Both the position numbers and the translations under genes were made by a program. Shown piece by piece: positions 28,191 through 36,640 of a stretch of 64,000 bases of DNA (within the stretch, counting starts at the first letter, position 1; each line of letters opens with the position of its first letter). Below the pieces are notes generated by a model, which saw only the letters and a list, made by a program, of their open reading frames with translations, had not been told where the DNA came from and made no database searches. Source of the DNA: Lachnospiraceae bacterium (GTDB lineage: Bacteria > Bacillota > Clostridia > Lachnospirales > Lachnospiraceae); contig JAIEFE010000013.1 in assembly GCA_029067085.1 (NCBI GenBank), positions 310,001 through 374,000 on the forward strand, in the 5' to 3' direction.

Positions 28191-29046
28191 TATCCAGTGC
28201 AAACATTCTCATTGCCGCCTTCACATTCTCCTTCATGGCATCTCGCGCCGCCATGGAAATGGAGGAGAAAAAGACAGGCTCTTCCGCCTTCAATCCTTTC
28301 AGATACGTTTCTGCCGCACTGCCTCCCGCTTTATCCATATAAGTGAAATAATTAATCTTACGCACGCCCGCTCTTATCGCCTCATGATAATCCTCTCTGC
28401 TCACTCCGGAGCCGCCGTGCATAACGACAGGAATAGCATTCGTCACGGCTCGAACCTGCCTTACCACATTAAAATCCAACTTTGGTGCGCTCAGATAAAT
28501 GCCGTGCGTCGTCCCGAAGGAACAGGCAAGGGCATCTATCCCGCTCGCCTCCACAAACGCTTTTGCCTGCTGCGGGTCTGTATAAATCTTCGTATCATCC
28601 CCGTCTGCATCCCCGGCTCCGGATTCCCGTTTTCCCATACTTCCCAATTCCGCCTCCACGGATGCACCGAACTTTTTCGCCATTGCAACCGCTTTTTTCG
28701 TATTTTCCAGATTCTCCTCATATGGCAGAACAGACCCGTCATACATAATGCCTGTAAAACCAAGCTCCAGCGCCTCTTCCAGATAATCTAACGTCTCGCC
28801 ATGGTCAAGGTGAACGCAGACCGGCACGGATGCCTCCTTCGCGGCTCTCACCATAACCGGCCCGATCAGCTTTAAAGGAATCCACGGTTCATGACACTGC
28901 GCAAATTGAAGGATGACAGGGAGGTTTAGTTCCTCCGCCGCCCCGATAACGGCCTGCAGGCTTTCGAGATTCGCCGCATTGAAAGCGCCGGCCGCAATGT
29001 TCTTTTCTTCTGCAATTTTTAATACTTCTCTTAATGTAACTAACAT
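28180..29046 (-). CDS. Class II fructose-bisphosphate (ketose-bisphosphate) aldolase
   Basis: A 288-residue zinc-dependent aldolase. Zinc-ligand and active-site motifs are visible: VHLDHGE near residue 80 (first His and catalytic Asp), a GFTGIMYDGS segment, EAELGSMG, the second zinc His in FGTTHGIYL, the third in VVMHGGSGV, and the phosphate-binding INYFTYMD near the C-terminus. Its neighbour 15 bases upstream is a PfkB kinase, so the pair probably phosphorylates and cleaves a specific sugar (tagatose or another ketose phosphate) rather than serving core glycolysis. The specificity cannot be settled by eye. Confidence 0.9.
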   Translation of the reverse strand: MLVTLREVLKIAEEKNIAAGAFNAANLESLQAVIGAAEELNLPVILQFAQCHEPWIPLKLIGPVMVRAAKEASVPVCVHLDHGETLDYLEEALELGFTGIMYDGSVLPYEENLENTKKAVAMAKKFGASVEAELGSMGKRESGAGDADGDDTKIYTDPQQAKAFVEASGIDALACSFGTTHGIYLSAPKLDFNVVRQVRAVTNAIPVVMHGGSGVSREDYHEAIRAGVRKINYFTYMDKAGGSAAETYLKGLKAEEPVFFSSISMAARDAMKENVKAAMRMFALDNMT

Positions 29047-29061
29047 TCCCCTATCCTCCCT

Positions 29062-30183
29062 CTATCCGATCTTCTCCCATCCGCCTTGTATCTTCCGCTC
29101 CAAATCTGCAAAGGGTTTCAAACCGCTCAGCGCATCATAGGCCCCAACACAACAGGCCCCCGCTGCCGCTGCCATATGTACTGCCATCTCCGGGGAATAT
29201 CCGTCTAACAATGCCGTCAGAAATGCGGCAATGCAGGTATCTCCTGCCCCGGTGCCCGACAATACCTGCTCCGGTACATAGCTCTTTTCAAAGCCGCATC
29301 GATCTGCCCAGTTATTGACATCTAAGCCCAGCTTTTTCCCAACCTTCTTCAGCGATTGACGAGAAGCAGTCTGATAATAGATGCCCGGTGCCCCGCACTT
29401 GATCAGCAAAATCTTTGCTCCCATCTGCATACAGCGCTCCGCCAAGGGTTTTACATCCTCATCAATATCCAGATTTTCCGTGATATCCCTGCCTGCCGCT
29501 CTTTCCTGCCATTCCCGGAATCTCTCCCGATCCAGCATATAGCAAAGTTCTTCCACGCTGGGAACCAGAATATCCACATAAGGGATCACCCGCTCCAGAA
29601 TAAATCTCCAATCTGTACTACCTGCCTCTGCATCTTCATCAATCGCTGCAAAATCAAGCGATGTGGCCGTATCACATTCTTTTGCCCGCTTCATTAATTT
29701 AAGAAGTTCTTCTCCATCCCTCTCATACATGGATCTCATCAGCGGAGGGTATCCAAAATGGAATAAAGCAGCCTCCTCCAAATCTTTTCGGGGTACATCG
29801 TCTGCACAAAATGTGTGGTTCGTTCCCGGATTGTGGAGAAATATCCGGTCGATTCCCGGAACAGCCAGCACGACGGAATAGGAGGTGGACTCCCGCTTTG
29901 AAACAAGCAGCCCTTTCTCCGCACCGTAAGATTTCAATATATTACCAATCATCTCCCCGAAAGGATCCGTCCCGATCTTCCCCATCAAGGAAACATCCGC
30001 CCCGAAAAACTTCATCGCCAGGCCTGTATTAGCTACACAGCCTCCCGTATGTACATCCGCATTTCCCACGTTCACAAGTTTTCCCGGAGACAAAATTTCT
30101 CCCAGATGCGTCGCTTTTTTCTCCTGAAATACAGGTGTGATGTCCAGGCAGATATGCCCCGCTACAATAACTTTCTTCTTCAA
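29062..30183 (-). CDS. PfkB-family carbohydrate kinase
   Basis: A 373-residue ribokinase-like kinase. I take the TTG at 30183, which has GGGAG seven bases upstream and gives the natural opening KKKVIVAGHICLDITPVF; an in-frame extension to 30222 has no ribosome site. The N-terminal motif GGCVANTGLAMKFFGADVSLMG and C-terminal GTGAGDTCIAAFLTALLDG (catalytic Asp in GAGD) are clear. It is about 60 residues longer than ribokinase owing to insertions near residues 200-260. It pairs with the downstream aldolase. It lies just below the structured RNA gene and its terminator; it may be read through from that promoter or have its own. Confidence 0.88.
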   Translation of the reverse strand: MKKKVIVAGHICLDITPVFQEKKATHLGEILSPGKLVNVGNADVHTGGCVANTGLAMKFFGADVSLMGKIGTDPFGEMIGNILKSYGAEKGLLVSKRESTSYSVVLAVPGIDRIFLHNPGTNHTFCADDVPRKDLEEAALFHFGYPPLMRSMYERDGEELLKLMKRAKECDTATSLDFAAIDEDAEAGSTDWRFILERVIPYVDILVPSVEELCYMLDRERFREWQERAAGRDITENLDIDEDVKPLAERCMQMGAKILLIKCGAPGIYYQTASRQSLKKVGKKLGLDVNNWADRCGFEKSYVPEQVLSGTGAGDTCIAAFLTALLDGYSPEMAVHMAAAAGACCVGAYDALSGLKPFADLERKIQGGWEKIG

Positions 30184-30220
30184 TGGTTTTCTCCCGATCT
30201 CTTTCTGAAAATACATCAGC

Positions 30221-30454
30221 AAAAGCAGCCGTGCATGACGACTGCTTTCCTATCTTTTGTACTTATGCACCCAAAATGCCGGATCTTGTATTTTGACTCC
30301 TAGCAACGCTAGGTGGGTAACCGCAACCATACTTCTGTCTTCCACTGCGTAAAGCCCGAAGGCTGGAGGCCTGACATCTATATGACAATGTAGGAATCCC
30401 GTTTAAAGTATCTGTAGGTTCAAAATAACAAGACTTTGTCGCGCATTTCAGGTT
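30221..30454 (-). ncRNA. ssrS: Structured RNA, probable 6S RNA
   Basis: A minus-strand transcript with promoter and terminator but no reading frame. It folds into one long rod: AAATGC pairs with GCATTT, then CTTGTTATTTTGA with TCAAAATACAAG (around 30421-30432 and 30284-30295), then an open central region, and an apical arm containing AGCC-TTCG-GGCT. A hairpin GCAGTCG/CGGCTGC (30225-30245) and TTTT end the transcript. A rod of about 180 bases with a central bubble is the 6S RNA form, and the apical sequence (GGGCTTTACGCAGTGGAAGACA) resembles the matching arm in E. coli 6S. 6S RNA binds sigma-A RNA polymerase. The alternative is a leader controlling pfkB through the terminator. Confidence 0.6.
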
Positions 30455-30460
30455 AACTCT

Positions 30461-30489
30461 ATTATATCCGAATTCACCGCAAAATACAA
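30461..30489 (-). promoter_or_regulatory. Sigma-A promoter of the structured RNA
   Basis: TTGTAT (30484-30489), 17-base spacer, perfect TATAAT (30461-30466) on the minus strand. It overlaps the 3' end of the HxlR gene. Confidence 0.7.
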
Positions 30490-30881
30490 CAGGATTTTTT
30501 AGCAGTTTGAAGTTCTTCCTCAGTCAAAATCCCCTTGCAAAGCAAACTGTCTTCCATTCCGTTTTCGATCATATAATCAACGCCGACCATTTGCATGATA
30601 CGAATTGCCTCAAGCATCTTCCTGCCGCGTCTTTCCGTAACGGAATATTCGACACGCAGCGGATATCCATCGAATTCTTTCTTTTTTACCAATCCAAACT
30701 GTATGAGTTCCCGGAGCTGTTCCAGCAGCATCTTTTGACTGATCCCTTCTATTTCCCTTTCCAATTCCGATAATGATTTCGATGCATCCTTTAACTGATA
30801 AAGAATAATAGTCTTCCACTTACCCTTCACAATATCATGTACGATCTCCAACGGACAGGTATAATCGCTTCTGATTTTCAT
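30474..30881 (-). CDS. HxlR-family transcriptional regulator
   Basis: A 135-residue winged-helix regulator. GGAGGAG before ATG 30881 fixes the start (MKIRSDYTCPLEIVHDIV), and the start overlaps the isochorismatase stop as ATGA. The HxlR core is clear: Cys9 in YTCPLE, GKWKTIILYQL, ISQKMLLEQLRELIQFGLV, and YSVTERRGRKML. Cys near the N-terminus and a C-terminal KKSCCILR tail could sense thiol or electrophile stress, as in related regulators. It is the second gene of an operon with an isochorismatase and probably controls that operon through the palindrome in its promoter. Confidence 0.9.
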   Translation of the reverse strand: MKIRSDYTCPLEIVHDIVKGKWKTIILYQLKDASKSLSELEREIEGISQKMLLEQLRELIQFGLVKKKEFDGYPLRVEYSVTERRGRKMLEAIRIMQMVGVDYMIENGMEDSLLCKGILTEEELQTAKKSCCILR

Positions 30882-31387
30882 ACATACTCCTCCAACTTTA
30901 TCACTTTGGCAAACATTCCCTCCAGAGAAGCCATAAATACGGCATGCACCGTTTCCGCATCTATCCTTTTCTCGCGAAATTGCAAGTCTTTCGCTGCACA
31001 CGCATCTTCTATCACAACGACTTCATAACCATAGTCCTGACAAGCCCTTACTGTGGTATCCACACACATATGAGACATCATTCCCGCAACAACAATTTTT
31101 TCGATATCCATTTTCTGCAAACATTCATTTAATTCTGTTCCTAAAAAAGAACTGGGATATTCCTTTTCTATGATCGTTTCGTTTTTTGCAGGGATCACCG
31201 ATTTATGAATATTGGAAAACATCTTGAAATGATGCTTTACGTGGATTACCGGTTTACCTTCACGCCTGAACTTATCCAATAATATGGCTGCCTTTTTTGC
31301 CGCCTGATGCGGCCTATGCAATCGCAATGCTCCCGGTACAAAATAAACATTCTGAATATCAATCAGCAGCAAGGCTTCCCTTTTCAC
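30878..31387 (-). CDS. Isochorismatase-family cysteine hydrolase
   Basis: A 169-residue hydrolase of the isochorismatase/nicotinamidase fold. The start is GTG 31387, preceded by AGGAGGTGATC, a full-length complement to the 16S rRNA tail. The catalytic triad is visible: Asp in LLIDIQNVYF, Lys in EKEYPSSF (preceded by the cis-peptide region), and Cys in GMMSHMCVDTTVRAC. Substrates in this family include nicotinamide, N-carbamoyl amines and peroxyureido compounds; this one is not assigned. It is coupled to the HxlR gene by a 4-base overlap. Confidence 0.88.
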   Translation of the reverse strand: MKREALLLIDIQNVYFVPGALRLHRPHQAAKKAAILLDKFRREGKPVIHVKHHFKMFSNIHKSVIPAKNETIIEKEYPSSFLGTELNECLQKMDIEKIVVAGMMSHMCVDTTVRACQDYGYEVVVIEDACAAKDLQFREKRIDAETVHAVFMASLEGMFAKVIKLEEYV

Positions 31388-31427
31388 ATGATCACCTCCT
31401 ATTGCCAAAAGTCTACTATTTATTTAT

Positions 31428-31456
31428 ACTATAAGTCAGTCTCATGACTATGGCAA
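31428..31456 (-). promoter_or_regulatory. Promoter of the isochorismatase-HxlR operon with spacer palindrome
   Basis: Minus strand TTGCCA (31451-31456), 17-base spacer, TATAGT (31428-31433). AGTCA (31434-31438) and TGACT (31445-31449) form an inverted repeat filling the spacer, a natural operator position. A second inverted repeat, ACCCAC/GTGGGT around TTTTTT (31460-31477), lies just upstream. Confidence 0.6.
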
Positions 31457-31510
31457 TTACCCACTTTTTTGTGGGTATTCGTTCATTTGTAATTATGGAG
31501 GACAAAGCAT

Positions 31511-32062
31511 ATGAATCATCGTGGAACACAAAGACTGGAAAGCGAAAGATTGATTTTAAGAAGATTTATCAGCGAAGACGCCGATGCAATGTATAAAAAT
31601 TGGGCATCAGATGATGAAGTCACGAAATATTTAACATGGCCTACACATTCCAATAGAGACGTCACGAAACATATAATAGAAATGTGGATTAATTCTTATG
31701 CCGATGAAAAGAAGTATCTGTGGGCGATCATATTAAAAGAAAACGGTGATGAGCCGATCGGCAGTATCAGCGTAGTCCGTATGGATGAAGATATTTCTAT
31801 GGTTCATATCGGATATTGTATCGGACGAAACTGGTGGCATCAGGGAATCACTTCTGAAGCACTGAATGCGGTTATAAAATTCTTCTTTGAAGAGGTTGAC
31901 GTCAATCGGGTTGAAGCAAGGCATGATCCCCGAAATCCCAATTCCGGTAAAGTAATGCAAAAATGTGGAATGAAATATGAGGGAACCATGCGATGCGCAG
32001 ATCGAAATAATCAGGGAATAAGCGATATCTGTTATTATGCACTGTTAAAGTCAGAGTGGTAA
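31511..32062 (+). CDS. GNAT acetyltransferase, RimJ/RimL-like
   Basis: A 183-residue N-acetyltransferase. GGAGG upstream supports ATG 31511. The opening RLESERLILRRFISEDADAM is standard for the RimJ/RimL group. The acetyl-CoA-binding region is YCIGRNWWHQGITSEALNAVIKF and the C-terminal part has NPNSGKVMQKCGMKYEGTMR. Such proteins acetylate ribosomal protein N-termini, other amines or antibiotics; the target here is unknown. It is divergent from the isochorismatase operon and separate from the ABC genes. Confidence 0.92.
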   Translation: MNHRGTQRLESERLILRRFISEDADAMYKNWASDDEVTKYLTWPTHSNRDVTKHIIEMWINSYADEKKYLWAIILKENGDEPIGSISVVRMDEDISMVHIGYCIGRNWWHQGITSEALNAVIKFFFEEVDVNRVEARHDPRNPNSGKVMQKCGMKYEGTMRCADRNNQGISDICYYALLKSEW

Positions 32063-32101
32063 ATAAACTCACTTAAAATATCTGTGCAGAAGCGAAAGCC
32101 C

Positions 32102-33985
32102 TCATGCCTTTTCATAGTATTGCGCCTGTGCATGCCAGAGTTTACTGTACTTGCCATCTCCGTCCGCAATCAGTGCGTCATGTGTTCCTTGCTGTATGAG
32201 CTGCCCATGGTCAAACACGGCGATAGAGTCGCAAAACCGACAGCTTGAAAGCCTGTGGCTAATAAACACAGAAGTCTTATTCTCCACCAAAGCATTGAAA
32301 TTCTCATAGACAGCCGCCTCCGCAATCGGATCAAGAGCCGCGGTAGGCTCGTCCAGCACCACAAACGGAGCATCCTTATACAGCGCACGTGCCAGAGCGA
32401 TTTTCTGCTTCTCCCCGCCGGAGAAGTCGATTCCCTCCGAGTCGTATTTCCGCCAGAGTGCCCGCTTCAGGGCATTACTTTCATTTGCATCCGGGTCATT
32501 GTCAAGACTTTCCAGCTTATCACCCATACCCGCACGAATCAGGCAGTCCCGCACGCTTGCCTCGTCGTAAACGTCGCTTATAGCCACATTCTCACCCAAC
32601 GGAAAGCATAAAAGCATATAATCCTGAAATACCACCGAAAACAACGCCATATATTCTTCGTACCGATACCGGGTAATATCGATACCGTTTAATAAAATCT
32701 TCCCCTCCGTCGGATCATACAGGCGGCAGAGCAATTTGATAAATGTGGTTTTACCCGAACCGTTCTCTCCCACGATTGCCAGCTTGTCACCAATCCTGAA
32801 TTTCATGCTGACATGACGCAGTGCCCAGGCATCCCCGCTTGGATACCGAAAGCTGACATCCCTGAATTCAATCTCATAGTCGATATCATCCCGTTTTTCC
32901 ACAGCAAGCGTACCCTTGTACATATCATTGGGAAGATCCAGATATTCATAAAGTGCTGCCAGATAGGGATTGTTCTGTCTCAGCCTGCCGATATCTGCGG
33001 CAATACCCGAGACAGCCTCTACAAATCGTTTCGTCGTTCCCTGATACAGGATAAAACTGCCGATTCCAAACACGCCAAGGAACGCCTTGGCCGCTATAAA
33101 AAGAAATACGCATAAGTTTAGGGCGGTATTCAGCAAGATTGAGCGGAGATTATATTTAATGGTAGCTTTTTCCACCTCTGTAATCCATTCGGGACGGAGT
33201 TGGTACTTACGGAATTCCTCCATCACAATACGGTTCAGATCAAACATGATCATGTCTGCTCCCCACAGAGGGCCAAAGAGTCTATAGCGTGTATTTACCT
33301 TCGCCAGCTTGCTAAGCGCCTTCTGCTGCCCGGCAGCGCGTGCGGCGGAAATCCTTATGGAAGAGAATGCATTTGTCATAATCAACGCCAAGATCACCAC
33401 TGACGATACCGGTGAGTTAATAAAGCCAAACACTCCCACGTGTTCGCCCTGTGCAGTCATTGTCAACATAGATACCGTCAATGAGGCAGAGAAAACAACA
33501 CCTAGAATATTTCTGAACAAAGCAGAAATCTGCCACATAACCTGAGAAAGTCCTGCGCCGGTAGCATTCGTAGCATCCAGGATTTCCGAGCGTCGAAGCC
33601 TCACATCCGGATCCTCCAAATGCTCATACTGGAAATTATTCTGTACGTCAGTCAGAAAGGCTTCGTGCCTGCTCCACGCCACTTTTTCGCAAAGTTCCTT
33701 CCTGCTTTGCAATAGCTTTATCACGAGAGAAATTAAAAATCCGCCGATCACCGTAACCCCGGCCAGCTGCATAAGCCTCCTGAAATCGCAGTCTCCCGCA
33801 AGCTCATCCACCAGCTGTGCAGACATATAGAGGCCGAAGTATGGCGAGAAAGTCTCTGCCATGGTACAAAGTAGCTGATACAGCCAAAAATGCGGCAGTA
33901 TCCCATTCAGAATTCTTACGCCGCGCCAGATCAGCCGCCACTCTTCTAAAAGCGTGCGCTTCCCCTTATTTTCATCCCATACCAT
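32102..33985 (-). CDS. ABC exporter half-transporter (permease-ATPase), second of a pair
   Basis: A 627-residue protein with an N-terminal membrane domain of about six helices and a C-terminal ATPase. AGGAGG nine bases upstream selects ATG 33985 (MVWDENKGKRT). Walker A is VGENGSGKTT, signature FSGGEKQK, Walker B FVVLDEPTAALDP and H-loop FISHRLSS. The start overlaps the upstream partner's 3' end by 14 bases, so the two are coupled and probably form a heterodimer. It is unlike peptidase-containing bacteriocin exporters: no C39 domain is present. An extra ~40 residues between Q-loop and signature (NDPDANESNALKRALWRKYD) are unusual. The substrate is not known; the LytTR-type control suggests a peptide, lipid or antibiotic. 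Confidence 0.9.
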   Translation of the reverse strand: MVWDENKGKRTLLEEWRLIWRGVRILNGILPHFWLYQLLCTMAETFSPYFGLYMSAQLVDELAGDCDFRRLMQLAGVTVIGGFLISLVIKLLQSRKELCEKVAWSRHEAFLTDVQNNFQYEHLEDPDVRLRRSEILDATNATGAGLSQVMWQISALFRNILGVVFSASLTVSMLTMTAQGEHVGVFGFINSPVSSVVILALIMTNAFSSIRISAARAAGQQKALSKLAKVNTRYRLFGPLWGADMIMFDLNRIVMEEFRKYQLRPEWITEVEKATIKYNLRSILLNTALNLCVFLFIAAKAFLGVFGIGSFILYQGTTKRFVEAVSGIAADIGRLRQNNPYLAALYEYLDLPNDMYKGTLAVEKRDDIDYEIEFRDVSFRYPSGDAWALRHVSMKFRIGDKLAIVGENGSGKTTFIKLLCRLYDPTEGKILLNGIDITRYRYEEYMALFSVVFQDYMLLCFPLGENVAISDVYDEASVRDCLIRAGMGDKLESLDNDPDANESNALKRALWRKYDSEGIDFSGGEKQKIALARALYKDAPFVVLDEPTAALDPIAEAAVYENFNALVENKTSVFISHRLSSCRFCDSIAVFDHGQLIQQGTHDALIADGDGKYSKLWHAQAQYYEKA

Positions 33986-35813
33986 CCTTTTTTGCCTCCT
34001 TATAATACTTACTCTGTACCTCAAACAGCTCTCTGTACTTTCCGCCAGCCGCCATCAGTTCCTCATGGGTTCCCACCTCAGCAAACCGGGCACCATCAAG
34101 CAGGAAAATACGGTCGCAGAAATTCGTTGACGCCAGACGATGAGAGATGAAAATGGAAGTTGCCTGTGCGGCAATCTGATGATAGTTTCGATACATCCTG
34201 TCCTCAGCAATGGGGTCAAGCGCCGCCGTGGGCTCATCCAGAATGATACAGGGCGGATTCTTATAAAGAAGCCTTGCAAGCAGAAGTTTCTGTTTCTCCC
34301 CGCCGGACAACTCTACGCCGTCTTCATATAGTTCCCGTCCCAGTAGTGTATCTGCTCCCATATGCAAAGCTGCTATCTTCTCTGTCAATCCCGCCAGCTC
34401 GATACATGCAGCAATCCTGTCCCTGTCAATCTCCTCCTCCGACGCTGCAGAGGCGATATTCTGTGCAAGAGACATTGGCAAAAGATTATAATTCTGCGGC
34501 ACGACACCAAACAGTCCATACATTTCGTCACGGTTATATTCGTACAAAGTGTGCCCATCCAACAGGATTTCCCCCTCATCCGGCAAAAGCATTCCACACA
34601 TCAGCATGGTCAGCGTAGTCTTCCCGGCGCCGTTGACTCCCACCAACGCAATTTTCTCTCCCGCCTTAATCCGGAAGGAAATATTGTCAAGCACCTTTTT
34701 CTCGCCCTTTGGATATTGATAAGATACGTTTTTGAATTCTATGGAAAATGGGCCCCTGGGCACCGGAATGCCCGGTCCCTGGTTTAGCCTGCCCTCCACC
34801 TCCATCGCCTCTCTGAAGTCGGAGACCTGCATCGCTCCCTCCAAGATCCAGTTTATCTTTCCCAGAATACCGTTCATCACCCCTGACAGAGACGTAATTG
34901 CCGAGAAATACAATACAAAGGAGGATGCATCCACATTTCCCCGCACGGCTTCACTGATCAAGAACACATATGCCGCTCCGTCACGAATCACGACAATAAG
35001 GAAATTAACAAAGGCCGTAAGGATACTGCGGTGTCCCATCTTCCTAAGCTCAACTGTCTTTAAGTCATGCAGCCAGGCAATCCGGTCATGCAGAAATTGC
35101 TTCATACCATACAGACGTATATCCTTGGCATAACGAAAATCCTGAGATATTGTCCAGGTAACACACTCTATTTTTCTATCAAGATCGTTGCGAACGTCCC
35201 GCTCCTCCCAGTTCTTTTTTCTCTCCCACTTTCCCATGGCGGCATTTATTGCACATCCGACGGCAAGCAGCAGAATGATGACCGGATGCAGCATGGAAAC
35301 AACCGCTCCAAACAGCAGGAAGCTTAAAATCTGTGTGAGGATGTTGGAAAAGTCCATCGGAAAATGCGCGCCTGCCCTGTGATTGTCCATCGTCGCATTG
35401 CGCGCACGCTCATCTAATTTCTGTACCTCAGGATCATATGCGAGGTACCAGTCCCTGTCCCGCTCGTATTTCTCCCAGATATAACGCATCTGCGACATGA
35501 CACAATGCTCTGCGTTATTTATCTTTGCGGAAAGAATATTATTCGCGAGGTCACACAACAGCTCTGCAAACAGCAATCCTACGATCACCAATGCAATCGG
35601 CGTGAATCTGTCCGACGCCTCCAGCACCGACAGCACTGCGGAGGGCGTATAGAGCGCAAGTGCCGACAATGCCAGGGATAACGGCACGGTAAAAATCCCC
35701 GTGAACACCAGTCCACGCTCATTGTGCCACAGCAAACGGTAAATATATCCCACGCACGAAAACAGTCCGTACTTCGGCTTGCGCTTAGCTTCCTTTTGTT
35801 TCTTTTGTCCCAT
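33972..35813 (-). CDS. ABC exporter half-transporter (permease-ATPase), first of a pair
   Basis: A 613-residue partner of the next gene. It has an N-terminal membrane region of about six helices (from WHNERGLVFTGIFTVPLSLAL), then an ATPase with Walker A VGVNGAGKTT, Q-loop VVPQNYN, signature LSGGEKQK, Walker B CIILDEPTAALDP and FISHRLAS. The catalytic Glu follows Walker B in both halves, so both sites look active. The AGGAG upstream is 15 bases from ATG 35813, a long spacing; the true start could be slightly different. It is the third gene of a run with LytTR regulator and GHKL kinase, separated from the kinase by 160 bases. Confidence 0.9.
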   Translation of the reverse strand: MGQKKQKEAKRKPKYGLFSCVGYIYRLLWHNERGLVFTGIFTVPLSLALSALALYTPSAVLSVLEASDRFTPIALVIVGLLFAELLCDLANNILSAKINNAEHCVMSQMRYIWEKYERDRDWYLAYDPEVQKLDERARNATMDNHRAGAHFPMDFSNILTQILSFLLFGAVVSMLHPVIILLLAVGCAINAAMGKWERKKNWEERDVRNDLDRKIECVTWTISQDFRYAKDIRLYGMKQFLHDRIAWLHDLKTVELRKMGHRSILTAFVNFLIVVIRDGAAYVFLISEAVRGNVDASSFVLYFSAITSLSGVMNGILGKINWILEGAMQVSDFREAMEVEGRLNQGPGIPVPRGPFSIEFKNVSYQYPKGEKKVLDNISFRIKAGEKIALVGVNGAGKTTLTMLMCGMLLPDEGEILLDGHTLYEYNRDEMYGLFGVVPQNYNLLPMSLAQNIASAASEEEIDRDRIAACIELAGLTEKIAALHMGADTLLGRELYEDGVELSGGEKQKLLLARLLYKNPPCIILDEPTAALDPIAEDRMYRNYHQIAAQATSIFISHRLASTNFCDRIFLLDGARFAEVGTHEELMAAGGKYRELFEVQSKYYKEAKKDGMG

Positions 35814-35973
35814 AATCGATCCGGATGTCTCCTTTCATAATCCTCTAAAGGAATCATAACCCAAACAGACAATAAAAAAAGCATTCCGCAGACCAAAAGT
35901 TATTTTCGGTGAACGAAATGCATATATGTCAAGCCATGCAGAATTGATTGTGTACGACCAAATTGTTCCGAAA

Positions 35974-36630
35974 TTAATATAGCGGTATCAACAGTTCCGC
36001 CGTAAAACCGCCGTCTTCACTGTCCGCCGAGAAAAGACCCCCGTATTTCTTCACAAGGCTTTCTACCCGAACTAGGCCTAGACCGTGCTGTATGCCTTTG
36101 GCAGACGGGAACAGGCTTTTTCGCTTATCGCGTTTCTTCCCGGCAGCATTGGTGAATGCCAGATATAGCTGTGTATTCTTCTGCCCGATATAAATGCGGA
36201 GGAACCGATCTTCCTGCGGGAGACTTTTGTTCTCCTCAATGGCATTGTCCAACAGATTTCCGATGATGGCGCATAGATCCACATCCGTAACCGGCGTGCC
36301 CTCTGGGATTTTTGCCTTGGCATTGACCGCAATGTCATTCTGCGCCGCAATATTCAGCTTTCCGTTCAGAATCGCATCGATCATTACCCTGCCGGTCTTT
36401 ATCGTGGTATCCACCTGCGTCAGATCATCATTCAACTCACGCAGATATTCGTTTACTTCCTCATACTTGCCAAGCGCCATACTGGCCTGCAACGCTTGTA
36501 TGTGGTTGTGATAATCGTGCCTCCATCCCCGCATCTTCGTGTACATCGACTCCACTTCATCGCAATATTTCTGAAGCAGATCACTCTGATACGCTTCAAT
36601 CCGTTTGTCAATCCATTTTTGTAATAACAT
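35974..36630 (-). CDS. GHKL-domain histidine kinase lacking a membrane sensor
   Basis: A 218-residue kinase fragment-sized protein. It keeps the H-box (MRGWRHDYHNHIQALQ, His near residue 38) and the GHKL ATP-binding domain (N-box IIGNLLDNAIEE, then a GLGLVRVESLVKKYGG G-box). Most AgrC-type kinases have 5-7 membrane helices; here there are none, and the frame cannot extend upstream because the regulator gene ends only 10 bases away. GAGG before ATG 36630 supports the start. It could be a soluble kinase that needs a partner sensor, or the remnant of a larger gene. Its operon position between a LytTR regulator and ABC exporters suggests it controls the latter. Confidence 0.85.
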   Translation of the reverse strand: MLLQKWIDKRIEAYQSDLLQKYCDEVESMYTKMRGWRHDYHNHIQALQASMALGKYEEVNEYLRELNDDLTQVDTTIKTGRVMIDAILNGKLNIAAQNDIAVNAKAKIPEGTPVTDVDLCAIIGNLLDNAIEENKSLPQEDRFLRIYIGQKNTQLYLAFTNAAGKKRDKRKSLFPSAKGIQHGLGLVRVESLVKKYGGLFSADSEDGGFTAELLIPLY

Positions 36631-36640
36631 AAGTGCCTCA

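Noticed and set aside
35814-35973. LytTR-binding direct repeats before the ABC exporter pair
   Set aside because: I looked for spaced copies of the LytTR consensus and saw only a weak -10-like TATGAT and imperfect inverted repeats; not strong enough to report as a site.
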